A stretch of 64,000 bases of DNA from Muscardinus avellanarius (lineage: Eukaryota; Chordata; Mammalia; Rodentia; Gliridae). Positions 1-10,202 of the stretch are shown here, piece after piece. Within the stretch, counting starts at the first letter, position 1, and each line of letters opens with the position of its first letter. Below the pieces are notes generated by a model. It saw nothing but the letters and a program-made list of their open reading frames with translations, did not search any database and was not told where the DNA came from. Where the stretch lies: the NCBI GenBank assembly GCA_963383645.1, contig OY726569.1:76478135-76542134 (forward strand), written 5' to 3'. The translations under genes were made by a program, and so were the position numbers.

Positions 1-744
1 AAGCAAAATCCAAACATTTTATGCAAGAAATCATTTTATTTGGCCTTATATCTGAGGATTCAGGCATGGCTGGGACCAGAACTTAAATAACATCTTCAAT
101 ACTTTTACTGGACAGTTGGTCTTCTAGATTTCCTCCTTCTCTAATACTAAAGAAAAGGACGATAATCACTATTGTCCCTATTGTCGTGTTCTTTCAATAC
201 ATCTGCCAAAAAAAGGATCTATTTCTTTTTGTTTATAAGGCAGACTGCCATGTGCAGTGCCTTATTTGGATGTGTCTGGAGTCTTGGAAGCTTGACTATC
301 CTATGTTCTCCTACAAATGGACCTTGAGAGCTTGTTCAGAGGTTCTAATGGGAGCACAGCTACTTGTATACCCTTGACCGAAGACTGGTCCTCCTCTATT
401 TGGGAAGGTCGTCCTCTTCAACCAAGCACGCAGCTTTAGGAGAGACGCACATGGAGTGGTGATGGAGGAAGGGGACACCCGCCTAGCCAGCCAGATCAGC
501 AAAATCAACCCTGACGATCAATGGGGTGACAGACGTCGCAGCCAGATCGCCCTCACATCCAAAGGAATCTGATTTCTTTCAGTGTCCTTATCTTAGTGTC
601 AAGGAAAACCTTTGGTCCAGATTAGTCACATGTCTAGGTTGGTTCAGTCTGTGTGTCTAGTGATAATGTACATTCTGGCCAGGACAGGTCACAGCCGATC
701 CTCCTTTACTAGAAGAAGCAAATTTGGTAGCAAAATAATTGGCA
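1..744. other. Intronic sequence, nothing recognised
   Basis: AT-rich unique-looking sequence at the left edge. The short open frames here have no exon signals and match no family I know. By position it should lie in the 5' non-coding intron or upstream region of RGS6. Confidence 0.5.
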
Positions 745-1062
745 TATTAGTCAGCTTTTCATTGCTGAGACCACAATAGCTGGCACAAACAGAAGAGGAA
801 AGGTTTATTTTGTCTTACTTACAGTTTCAGAGGTCTCAGTCCATTAACTGAGGCAGAACATGGTGCAGAAGGGCATGGGGGAGGGAGCATTTGGGGAGCA
901 GGCTGAGGGGGAGAGACACGGCCTCCTGAGCATGCCTTCGGTGATGCTCTTCTCCACCATGGTCCCGCCTCCCAAGAGCCCATTAGGCGATCAATGGCTT
1001 GATCCATCAAATGGATGAATCCACTGATAAAGTAAGAGACCTCACAATCTGGTCATTTTTTT
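745..1062 (-). mobile_element. MaLR-like solo LTR (ERVL-MaLR type)
   Basis: Read on the minus strand this has the layout of rodent MaLR long terminal repeats: a start like 'tgtgaggtctcttac', a middle with 'gaggcgggaccatggtgg', a polyadenylation-type 'caaaataaacctttcc', and an end like 'aatgaaaagctgactaatatg'. There is no internal retroviral region, so it is a solo LTR. The same broad family recurs at 6828, 32655 and 40145. The exact subfamily is not identified. Confidence 0.6.
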
Positions 1063-1232
1063 TTATAGTACTGAGGATTGAGCCCCCAAGCATTCTACCT
1101 CCAAGCCACACCTGCAGCCTTATTTCTATTTTTTTTATTTGAAACAGTCTCACTAAGTTGCAAAGGGCTTCTCTACATAGCTGAGGGTGCCAAAGAACCT
1201 GTGATCATCCTGTCTCAGTCTCCCAAGTACTG
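1057..1232 (-). mobile_element. Composite B1/ID-type SINE
   Basis: Antisense SINE: T-run, 'gtactgaggattgagcc', 'cattctacctccaagccac' (right ID-like half), T-rich linker, 'tttgaaacagtctcactaagttgc' and 'cctgtctcagtctcccaagtac' (left B1-like half). It is diverged and ends before the usual B1 head. It abuts the preceding LTR. Confidence 0.75.
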
Positions 1233-1684
1233 TCAGTCATTGTTTAAAAGCCCCAGCTCTGTACAGGTGACTCTGGAGGACACTCCAGAGCCAGTTGTGG
1301 CAACCAGAAACAACAACCGCCTCAGTCTTCTGGGCTGGCTAAATTCACTCTGGATTTTAGTTGCAGGGTAAGTTATTAGGAGAAAATGCAGAGGATTTCA
1401 GCCACTGGGGGAGTTCTGAAATACTTTGTAAGATTAAAATATTTGAAAGATACTATAAATTGTTCCTCTATTTGCCAGTCTGCCTTTCCCATCTAGTTCT
1501 CTCATTTAGGGATATCATTTCTCATCTTTGCCTCCCACACAACACAGGGACAAGCAAGCCTGGTGGTAACAAAACACAACCTCTGGCATTTTCACTCTCT
1601 CTCTACCTGTAACCTTGTCATACAGCACTTGTGCACCACTCCATGTAAGATGACACAATTCTCACTTTGAGAATTGGGATGCTG
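1233..1684. other. Intronic sequence, nothing recognised
   Basis: No exon, RNA gene or repeat family was recognised. A 97-codon frame starting at 1078 runs into this stretch but begins inside the antisense SINE, so it is not a gene. Confidence 0.5.
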
Positions 1685-2516
1685 TATCTTTCTCCTGGAT
1701 CTGCATTTATTTACTATTCTTTTCAGCATACAATTCTATTAAAGTATAGCATATTTATATAAAAGTACAAAGATCAAACAGTAAGTACATCTATATTATC
1801 TCTTCCAGATCAAGAAATAGAACATTACCATTCCCTCAAACCATCTCATGTACCCTCTGAGTAAGTATACATCTCTTTTCCCCCAGTGGTAATCATTACT
1901 ATGACTTCTAACTCTATGGCTTTCTCACTTTTGAAGTATGTGATATATATGTGTCATATAGAAGAGTACATTATATGTATGTACTCTTTTTTATCTGGCT
2001 CCTTGGGCACAGCATTGCTTGAGAGATTCATTTGTGTCAAGGTGTGTAGCAGTAGATGGTTCATTTTCATCATTGCACAGACTTCTCTTTTGTGATACTT
2101 CACAAACCTTTTTTTTAAATCTACTATTGATGGACAATTGAGAAGTTCTCTTGTAGCCCTATTACAAGCAGTGCTACTGCAGAGGTTGTTGCCGTGTTTT
2201 ATGGCACACGTATGAATGCATTTCTGTTGGGTATATACAAGACTGGATTGCTGGATTGTGGAGTATGCATATGCTCAGATTTAGTAGGTCCTTTCCTTTA
2301 GGAAAGAATTTAGCGTTTTCCTAAAGAGTTGTACCAGTTTTATTCTATCATCAATTTATGAGTGTTTCTGGTTCTCTATACCTTTAGAAGACTTGGAAAT
2401 GTCAATCTTTTGAATTTTAGATAATGCTGGTGTCTAGTGGTGTATGTAGTGGCATCTCATGGTTTCAATTTGTGTTTCTTTGGTGAGTCATGATGTACCT
2501 TTTAAATATTTCTGTT
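1685..2516 (-). mobile_element. Old L1 (L1M-type) 3' end, antisense
   Basis: The plus strand reads as the complement of an ancient L1 3' end. It contains 'ccagatcaagaaatagaacattacca', then a mini-block on '...tgacttctaac', 'gtactcttttttatctggctcc', 'ttctgttgggtatata' and 'gtagtggcatctcatggtttcaatttgtgtttc'. These are characteristic L1M landmarks in the expected order. The copy is strongly diverged. It is followed by a SINE and the RPL31 pseudogene, after which more upstream L1 sequence appears (3345-5060). Confidence 0.75.
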
Positions 2517-2517
2517 A

Positions 2518-2732
2518 TTAGCCGGGCGTGGTGGCGCACACTTATAATCCTACTGCTTGGGAAGCTGAGACAGGAGAATCACAGGTTCAAGGACAGTCTC
2601 AGCAAGTAGTGAGATTCTCATCAACCTAGTGAGGCCCTGTTTCAAAAAATAAAAAATGAGAATGAAAATAGGATTGGAAGTGTAGCTTGAAAGTAGAATG
2701 CCCCAAGTTCAATCCCCAGTACTGTAAAACAT
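2518..2732 (+). mobile_element. Composite B1/ID-type SINE
   Basis: Sense SINE starting 'gccgggcgtggtggcgcac', with 'gggaagctgagacaggagaatc', 'gaggccctgtttcaaaaaataaaaa' and an ID-like right half ending 'caatccccagtactg'. Its A-rich tail runs directly into the 3' end of the RPL31 pseudogene. Confidence 0.85.
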
Positions 2733-3140
2733 TATTATTTTTAATAATTTATGTGATAAGAAGTAGCTAGTTCTCAACCATATTGTCTGTCTGTAGATTT
2801 TTGGGGGGTGGTGACAGGAATGAATATAGGTCACCAAAGAGTGGAGTTTGTTTAGTGAATGATTATCCTTACTATGTTTTCTGAGTAACAGTGTAGGGAT
2901 ATAATATGAGAATTTATTCCTTTGGCCCAGACAGCTTTGTTGAGTCTGGTATTGATGCACATATCTGGATGTTCCATCTTCTTCATGAAAGATTTCCAGG
3001 TCTCTGTGCATCCCTTCTTAAAGCCTTCTCCGTGGGTGCTCTTGATGATGGTGCCTTCTCAGGCTCAACCTCATTCTTGGCAGAATGGTCCTTTTCTTTT
3101 TGCTGCGTTTCCATGCAGGAGCTATTCTTCTAGACCCAGG
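2733..3140 (-). pseudogene. RPL31 processed pseudogene
   Basis: The minus strand aligns along the whole coding region of ribosomal protein L31 (60S subunit). The start codon is changed to ATA (3123-3125) and the stop is TAG at 2767-2769, where the normal gene has a stop after 'DEN'. Matching parts include the 'atggaacatccagatatg' region (normally MGTPDVR), 'ctcaacaaagctgtctgggcc' (LNKAVWAKG) and 'acctatattcattcc' (VTYVPV). There are no introns, and an A-rich 3' end follows the stop, as expected of an L1-mediated retrocopy. The coding-equivalent span is 359 nt against 378 nt in the normal gene, with frameshifts and an internal TAA, so it cannot make the protein. Confidence 0.88.
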
Positions 3141-3157
3141 TTAGAAAGAAATAGTGT

Positions 3158-3340
3158 GGATTCTTTTTTTTCCCCCTCTTTTTCTTCTTCTTGTGGTTAC
3201 TGGGGATTGAACCAAGGCTTTTTATTTTATTTTGGGACAGGATCTCACTAAACTTCCCAGGCTGGCCTTGAACTTGCCAGCTTCCTGCCTTAGCCCCCGA
3301 GTCTCTGAGATTACAGGTGTGTGTTACCATGACCTGCTGG
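3158..3340 (-). mobile_element. Composite SINE, truncated
   Basis: Antisense: 'gtggttactggggattgaacc', a shortened linker, 'ggatctcactaaacttcccaggctggcc', 'gagattacaggtgtgtgttacc'. Part of the ID-like half is missing. It sits just upstream of the RPL31 retrocopy. Confidence 0.75.
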
Positions 3341-3344
3341 TTAT

Positions 3345-5060
3345 GCCCCCTTCCCTCTCTTTCATTTGTCTTTTATAGTGCCTGTTCAAGTTTATCGCCT
3401 ATTTTGCTTATGGAGTTATAAGATTCTTAGTTTTTCTTTTGTAGTGTGGGGGCCACACCCAGGGGCCCACACATCTTTCAAGCCTTCTGTCTATCTCTGG
3501 GCTAAACCCTAATAACCAGGATTTTTCTTTTTTAAAATAAATTCCCCACACAAACACTTTTCCCCATCTAATACATTTAATATAGCTTTTTTCATCTCTT
3601 TTGGGGTTGCCTTTCACTCTTTTTTGATGAACAGGAGTCTTACTTTAAATATAATCCAATTTATCAATCTTTTATCAATAATAAAATCTATTATTTTCTA
3701 TGCCAACTTAAGACATCTTTACCTACCCTAATGTTTTACAGCTACTCTAATATAAAAAAAGCCCTATATTTTTACTTTTATCTTTATATAAGAAATCCGC
3801 CTGAGCTTAAGTTTTGTGTGTGGCATAAGAAAAACATCCATATTTATTTATTTTTTTGTATGAATAGCCAATTAGCCCATTACCACAGATTAAAACACCT
3901 CTTCTTTTTACACTGCTCTGAAATGTCACCTTTCTCCCCGTTCAGGTGATAATGCAGGCATGGCCTGCCTCTGTGTTTTCCAGCAGCTCCACTTTCTGTG
4001 GGTCTCTCCTGCTGCTATCACACTGTCTTACTTACTTGAGCTTTATGGAAAGTCTTGATGTCCTGCCGTGAATACCCTACAATTTTGTTCTTATTTAAGG
4101 AGAGTTTAGTTATTCTTAGCCATTTGCATTACTGCATAAGTTTAAAAGTTGCCTTTTGATGGGGTTTTGAGATTGCATTAAATCTCTAGATCAAATTGGG
4201 AGTAAATTAATGCCATTACTGCATTGACTATTTCAGTCCATTAATAGAATGCATCCCTTTATTTATTTAGATTATTTATTTACTTATTTGGGGACTGTGG
4301 ATTGGACTCAGGTGCATTCTACCTCTGAGCTACCAGCCCTTTTTAAATTTTGCAACAAGCTCTTGCTACATTGCTGAGAGTCTCATTAAGTTGGCTGGCA
4401 TCCAACCTGCAATCCTCCTGTCTCAGCTTCCCAAGTACTGGGATTACAGGGATGCACCACTGTGCCTGGTTTAGATCTTTAATTTTTATAATTGTTTTTG
4501 TATTCTTCTATGATTAGCTATTTTACATCACATCTTTTAAAAAGTACATTTTTAGTGTTTGAAGTTATTTGATTTTTTAATAAGTAATATCTTTTAGAAA
4601 CATCATTTTTCTGATGATTTGTTGCTGATATAAATACAATTGAGTTTCTTATATTTTCCTTTTGTGAAGTGACATTGCTAACTTTAGTTTTTAATTCTAG
4701 TAGCTCAGAATAGATTATTATTATGGATATCCCACATATATAATTAAATTACCTGTTGAACAATTTTTGCTTTCTCCTTCCTAGTTATTGTGACTTTCGT
4801 TTCCTTTTCCTGCATTGCCTAAGCCTTTCGTGCAATGGTGAGTATCAGGGACAGCAGGCTGCCTTGTCTTATCCCTGTGCTTCATGGGAAAGTTTTAAAA
4901 TTTGACTGTTAGTTAAGGATTTCTGTGTTTGCAAATATCCTCTAACAGATTAAGCAAGTTGCCTAGCATTCAAATTTCTCTAAGAATATTTCATGAATAG
5001 ATGTTGCATTTGATTAAATACCTTAAAGCAGTAGTTGCGTGGACTCTGAGGCTCACCTCT
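3345..5060 (-). mobile_element. Old L1 ORF2 region, antisense, interrupted
   Basis: The plus strand reads as the complement of L1 ORF2. Landmarks are 'ttatcaatcttttatcaata', 'gagctttatggaaagtcttgatgtc', 'gagattgcattaaatctctagatcaa' and 'ttgacttatccctgtgcttc'-like sequence near 4865. The reading frame is destroyed. A SINE (4285-4472) splits it. With 1685-2516 it keeps the 3'-to-5' order expected of one minus-strand element. Confidence 0.65.
4285..4472 (-). mobile_element. Composite SINE inside old L1
   Basis: Antisense: 'ggggactgtggattggactcagg', 'cattctacctctgagctaccagcc', 'cctgtctcagcttcccaagtactgggattacag', 'caccactgtgcctgg'. It lies within the degraded L1 sequence, so it is the younger insertion. 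Confidence 0.82.
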
Positions 5061-5804
5061 GTACTTGCCTTTTCTTTTGGACCTCTGTCCCATGTGTCTC
5101 TCTTTCCTTGGGAGCTCTTTATATCTTACCCAGCTTTTCTAGTTGTTCTTGAGGGTTGGTGTGCTACAAGGTCGCTTCCCTATTGAAGGAAGTGGTACAT
5201 TCTGATTGTACTATTTTTGTCTGTTATCTACATGGGAAGAGTAAAACTGTAAAACAATCCTCCCAGGAACCTATTCAATTATTATTTCTTTGACTTATAT
5301 TGCTTCTGGCTGGTGAGCTTTATGAATAGATTTTTCTTTTTTTAAGTTTTGTTCTCTCCAGATGAGGAAAAGCTATTACCCTTCCAAATGTGTGCATTAC
5401 AGAGTCATAGAAGAAATGAACTCTATATTACACTTAAATGGTTAGTTTAAAGGTATAAACATGCTGATATTACCCGTTCTTCAAAAAGGAAAGAAAACAA
5501 TGAGGTCCTAAGGAATATAGCTGACATTCTTAAAAAAAAAAAAAAAGCCAATAGAAATGCTTTTCTTCTTGTGTCCCCTGGGAACATGTCATTGTCTTCA
5601 TTTCTTAGTCATCCCCTTTTTGTGTAGAAAAATTGGCAAAGCTCCTCTGTCACTCCTACTTCTTCTCTAGCCGTCATACAATCTTTCATATGAAATAAGA
5701 GAAAAATAAAATGTTACCGCTGCAGTCTTTCTAGTCAGGGGTATTAGGAACTGTACTCTTAGAATCTATTCTTGCGAGAGGTAAGACAAGCATTTGGTAT
5801 CTCA
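5061..5804. other. Intronic sequence, nothing certain
   Basis: T-rich sequence, possibly more decayed L1, but no landmark could be identified. An A-run lies at 5532-5546. Confidence 0.4.
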
Positions 5805-5915
5805 AGACCCAGGTTCTGATGCCATCTCTCTGACCACCCAGCAGGTGACTTTGGAATGCAACTTGACCTCCCCAGGTCTTAGTGTCATCCTCTGAATGAT
5901 AAAGTTCTGGGCTTG
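5805..5915 (+). mobile_element. MIR SINE
   Basis: Sense MIR core: a 'gatgccatctctctga' start, 'ggtgactttggaatgcaacttgacctcccc' (the tgtgaccttgggcaag block) and 'tcttagtgtcatcctctgaatgataaag' (the cctcatctgtaaaatg block). Strongly diverged, as expected for a mammal-wide element. Confidence 0.7.
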
Positions 5916-5944
5916 TTTTTTTTTGTTTCTCAGATCTATGTATT

Positions 5945-6024
5945 TATTCAGTAGTGGACATTAAACCCAGAGCCTTGTGCATGCTAGACCAGTGCTCTAC
6001 CACTGAACTACATTCCTAGTCATA
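5945..6024 (-). mobile_element. ID-type SINE monomer
   Basis: Antisense ID-like unit: 'gtgctctaccactgaactacattcctagtc' preceded by 'cattaaacccagagccttgtgcatgctag'. This is a tRNA-derived half without a B1 partner, unlike the composite SINEs elsewhere. Confidence 0.7.
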
Positions 6025-6469
6025 GGAGAACTTTTTATGTGAAGAACTAAAGAATAAATATTTTGAAATTTGTGGGCGATAAAGTCCCTGTATTCTGCCA
6101 CTATAGTGCAAAAGTAGTCATGGGTGATAAATAAACAACTGAGCGTTTACTTGTAAATCTTTACTTATGGATGCAAATTCAAATTTCACAGTTTCCTTGT
6201 GTCACAAAATAATATTCTTCTTTCAACCTTTCCCACCCATCTAAAAATGTAAGAAGCATTCCTTGTGTACAGACCATAGGAAAGCAAGCAGTAAGCTAGG
6301 TCTTTCCCATGGGCTCTAGTTTACTGACCTTTGGAAGAGTTGAATGTTAAAGGCTATTACAAGGCTGTGTTAGGTATTCATATGATTGTCTAAAAAAGTT
6401 TTTTTTTTCCTGTCACAGGAACATTAGGAACATTGTTCAAAGAGGCCTTTTTCTTTCTGTTAGATCAAT
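6025..6469. other. Intronic sequence, nothing recognised
   Basis: Unique-looking AT-rich sequence with no exon signal or recognised repeat. Confidence 0.45.
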
Positions 6470-8150
6470 TAAGAACAAGGAAAAGAAGAGTTTTGTTTAA
6501 CCTTTATTTCTTCTCTGATGCTTGTTCTTTCTGTAGATCCAAGTTTCTGACTTACATAATTTTCCTCTGCCTGAAGGACTTCTTTTAGCATTTCTTGCAT
6601 GGCAGGTCTGCTGGTAATGAATTTACTCAGGTTTTCTTCTTTGAGAAAATCTCTATTTTTCCCCCCTCCACTTTTGAAGGATAATTTCACTAGACATAGA
6701 ATTTTAGTGGAAGTATTTTTTTGTTTTTCTCCCAACATTTTAAGTATTTCACTCTGTACTCCTTCTTGTATGGTTTCTTAGGAAAATTTTTTATATTTTT
6801 TCCCTTGTTCTTCTATAGGTAAGAGCCATGGTTTAGGTATAGAATATCCCCTGAAGATCTCATGTATTAATGTTCAGAGTCATGAGGATTGCAATATCAT
6901 CAGCACATAAATCCATTGTGACCGATTATTGTGGGGTGTGGCTGGAGGGGGTGGTCCCTGAGGGTGTGGCTTTGGACCTTATATATGGTCTCTCATCTCC
7001 CTGTTCACTCTCTTGCTTCTGACTGGCCTCCATGATGTGAGAGCAGAGCCTTGCTCTCTACTGCCTGCTGTTATGCCCTGAGCTCCACAGACCTGACCCG
7101 GCCTACTATGGAGTGAGCCCCTGAAATCTCCAAAAACTATGAGCAAATAAATCTTCCTTTAAGTCTTCTTGTGGTCAGGTATTTGGGATTAGAGCAATGA
7201 GAATGCTGACTGTAATGTAAAGGGCTGGCTTCTTTCAGGGCTTAATTTTTGGTTTCCTACAGTTTGAATGCATAAGCCTAATTGCAGCTTTTTAATATAT
7301 ATTCTAACTGGAGTTTTATAATCTTTCCAGATCTGTGGTTCATTGTCATTAATTTTGGAAGGTTAGGCATTACAACTTCAAATCTTTCTTATACTTCTTT
7401 TTCTTTCTTCTTCTGGAATCCTGATTATATTTGTTATACCTTTTGATATTATTCCACAGTTCTTGAACATTGTGTTTTGCTTTGTCTTAATTCTTTTTTT
7501 ATTTTGGGAACTTTTATTGACCTTCAAGCCAACTGATTCCTTCTTGTCTATTTTGACTGTGTGGATGAGCCCATGGCAAGCATTCTTCATATGTTACAAT
7601 GTTTTTTTATTTTTAGCTTTTTCCTTTTAAAAGAGTTTTTTATTTGAACAAAGAATTTATATCTTTCTGTTTTCATAACCATTTATGTTTTCTATTAGAG
7701 TCCTGAAATTTTTAAATTACATTAAAATTTTTTTATCTGTTAATGGCAGGTAATTCTCACATTTGTGTCATATCTGAGTATAATTCTGGAAAATGAAAAT
7801 GCTTATCTCTTTAGAACATATTTATTCTTGCCTTTTAACATGTCTTATAATTTTTTTGTTGAAAACCACACATGATGTATTGGATAAGAATTGGAGTATA
7901 TAGGCCTTCAGTGTGAGGTTTTATTTAATCTGATAAGGAATTAGGCAGTGTTTAATGTTTGCTGTAGCTATAGGTGTAGGTGCAAAGGCTTCAAATTTTG
8001 CTAATGCCTTTTTTTCTTCTCTTTTGTCTTTAGGCTTCCCTCAGTACTTCTCTTTAGGGAGTTCATCTCAGAGTTTTTTTTTTTTTTTTATCTGTAATCA
8101 ATTGCTTTACTGGAGTCCTGTCAGTGTGGTGGTAGGGTATAGGTGAGCAG
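6470..8150 (-). mobile_element. Old L1 5' region, antisense
   Basis: The plus strand carries landmarks that I know from the complement of ancient L1M 5' regions: 'ttgcatggcaggtctgctggtaatgaattt', 'ttttgaaggataatttcactag', 'tcttcttctggaatcctgattat', 'gatgagcccatggcaagcattcttcat', 'tgtgtcatatctgagtat', 'gaaaaccacacatgatgtat' and 'gtttaatgtttgctgtagctataggtg'. A MaLR-like LTR (6828-7210) is nested inside. The open frames in this stretch are chance frames. Confidence 0.65.
6828..7210 (+). mobile_element. MaLR-like solo LTR nested in old L1
   Basis: Sense LTR: 'ggtatagaatatcccctgaag', 'tggggtgtggctggag', 'atgatgtgagagcagagcc', 'ctgctgttatgccctgagc', polyadenylation-type 'gagcaaataaatcttcc' and an end like 'agagcaatgagaatgctgact'. 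L1 5' landmarks resume on the far side, so it inserted into the L1. No internal region or second LTR is present. Confidence 0.6.
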
Positions 8151-8164
8151 GAAAGTTCTTTAAC

Positions 8165-8330
8165 CACAGAAATAGGGTGCATGTCTGTAATCCCAGCACT
8201 TGTGAGGGTGCCTATAATCCTAGCACTTGGAAGCACAGGAGGATACCACGTTCAAGGCCAGTCTTAACAGCTTAGTAAGACCTTTGGCAACTTAACAAGA
8301 TCCCATTTTTAAATAAAAAATAGTGTCTTA
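8165..8330 (+). mobile_element. Degraded B1-half SINE
   Basis: Sense left-half sequence: 'gtctgtaatcccagcactt', a repeated 'ctataatcctagcacttgg', 'aggaggataccacgttcaaggccag', ending in 'ttttaaataaaaaat'. The ID-like right half is missing. The 'aatcc(c/t)agcactt' block occurs twice about 35 bases apart, suggesting a small internal duplication. Confidence 0.65.
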
Positions 8331-9674
8331 AAAATTTTAAGAATGAAAATTCAAATTTCATACAATTTTTATGTATCACATTATTCTTTTTCAACATTTT
8401 TCAACTAAAAATGTAAATCTCATTTGTTGCATAATTTTAATCTGCAGTAAATGTCCATACTTTTAATCTACAGTAAAAGAAAATAAAGCATTAATGGAAG
8501 AATTTATCTTTAGTAAATGCAGCAACACTTTGCACTATAAGAGAAGGCAAGATAGACCATGGTGGCTTCAAGGAGGGCATCTGAAATTGAAGAACTAGCC
8601 TTCTGTTGGATTCCATTTCCTCAGTGGGTTTTGAAGTAGCCCATCCGCTGAGACTATATGTGAAGTCTGGGCAAGGAGAAGATGAGACAGTTCAGAAAAA
8701 GAGAAACTCGAAAGGAAAATATTTTAGGTTTGGTTGGCAGTGTTGGCTACTCATTTAATATGTTTGTGGTCATGAATTTTAAATGCAGCTAGTCAGGCTG
8801 ATTGTGTGATTTCCTTCCCAAAGACAAATGCTCATCTACTTAAATGTGAACTTGGAATTGGTAGGTATTTGGGTTCCATCAGTGTTGGAGTTTTGTGAGG
8901 ATAATCTGACACAGAAAAGGGGAGGTGGGGGAGTAGATGATATTTGCAAAGGAGTGACTATGCGTGTTCATAACCATGGAGCCCTTGGGTGATGAAAGGA
9001 AAGGCATAGAGAGGAGTAGCCATGGAAAGTAAACATGGTTGTGGGTTCCATGGATTGAACCTCTAAATGATCTTGAAGACTCTTTGGTGTGGATGTAAAG
9101 GAAGTGAGCTGGAAAGAGGGAAGGTAGGGAGAGTAGGTGAGTGTTTACATTAGGATTTCAGGTGAGACAGTCAGTCATTAGTGATGACAAGGTTTAGGAA
9201 GTGGCTGTTTAAACATGGTGGCTGAAGAGAAAATAGTTCTGATCAGAAAATAAAGGAGTGAAGAAACCAGCTTGTCCAGGGGATCATTGACTCTGATGTT
9301 AAAGTCACTGAGATCTATGAAAGAGTTAGGTATAGAAAAGCAAACCTCTGACACTTGCAAGCTGGAATCTCCAGGCAATGAAAACATGTCAGTAGGAGGA
9401 AGGAGACAGCGGCAGCAAGGATGGGTGGAGAGTGGCATGGTCAGATGGACTGAGTGTCGTAAGAGAGGGACTTGTGTAGGAGGAAGGGAGCGATATCTTT
9501 CACAGCCGCTATGGAGAGTCCAGGCAATGCCTTTGCACTTTCTGGTCTTGAGATATCTGGGTACAGACAGCTCCAGCAGAGAGGATGTCATCAGGAGAAA
9601 GCAGATTTACAGTAAGTTCACAGAAGGTCAAAATTCAGAGTGGAGGTGGAAGAACACTATTTACATAAGAGTTC
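8331..9674. other. Mostly unique intronic sequence
   Basis: No exon was recognised. The 8880-9620 part has the guanine/adenine-rich texture of very old mammalian repeats but I cannot name one. A 179-codon plus-strand frame (9272-9811) lies mostly here; it is low-complexity, lacks splice signals, and runs into MIR sequence, so I do not call it a gene. Confidence 0.45.
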
Positions 9675-9730
9675 AAAAGATTGATTTTCTCATCTGTAGA
9701 GTGGGAATAATGCTCAGTAGCTTGTTGAGC
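9675..9730 (+). mobile_element. MIR fragment
   Basis: 'gattttctcatctgtagagtgggaataatgctcag' is the MIR core block for 'cctcatctgtaaaatggggataat'. Only about 55 bases are recognisable. Confidence 0.6.
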
Positions 9731-9795
9731 TGTCCATTTGATTCAAAAGAGCAAGCAAGGCTGAGGACCACCGCTGCAGGGTGGTTAGAATTTGC

Positions 9796-9905
9796 TCCAT
9801 GTTGTAGATGAACACACCAAGGCTCAGAGGGGCTACGTATGTTGCTCATGATCACACAGCGCTTATATGACATAGCCGGGATTGAAAGCCAATTCTTTGA
9901 CCCCT
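9796..9905 (-). mobile_element. MIR core
   Basis: Complement of the MIR core: 'tgtagatgaacacaccaaggctcagaggggc' then 'catgatcacacagcgcttat' and 'agccgggattgaaagcc'. It is opposite in orientation to the fragment 70 bases upstream, so these are two separate elements. Confidence 0.75.
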
Positions 9906-10030
9906 GGATTCTCGCTTTAACTGTTATGTTGAGCTTTTACATCAATCCAAGGGAAGCTAGAGGAACTGCACTTCAGCGTGTTGGCCCAACACGGGATGAG
10001 ATGAAGGGATCAGGTAAGTGGAATCCAGGT

Positions 10031-10202
10031 CAGTGGTTTTCAAACCTGGCCAAGATCACTCGGGAAGGACCTGAGGCCTACCTGATCAGAATTTCTGGAG
10101 CATGGGAACCGGAAATTTGGATATTTCACTTGTGCCCCAGGTAACTCTGAGGCTGTGCTGGTCAGGTGCAGGTCCCTGCACCTAGTGTTGGGAACCATTG
10201 AA
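10031..10202 (+). mobile_element. MER5A-like hAT non-autonomous element
   Basis: About 170 bases bounded by terminal-inverted-repeat-like ends: 'cagtggttttcaaacctgg' on the left and 'gttgggaaccattg' on the right. Internal 'gatcagaatttctggagcatggg' matches the MER5A core. Full length for the family and without coding capacity. Confidence 0.75.

Noticed and set aside
5945..6024. tRNA gene
   Set aside because: The tRNA-like 'ctctaccactgaac' block is an ID-type SINE unit; no full cloverleaf was seen.
9272..9811. 179-codon plus-strand open frame, one of the longest in the window
   Set aside because: Composition is repeat-like, its end overlaps MIR elements on both strands, a 137-codon frame overlaps it on the minus strand, and no splice signals, motif or family match were seen.
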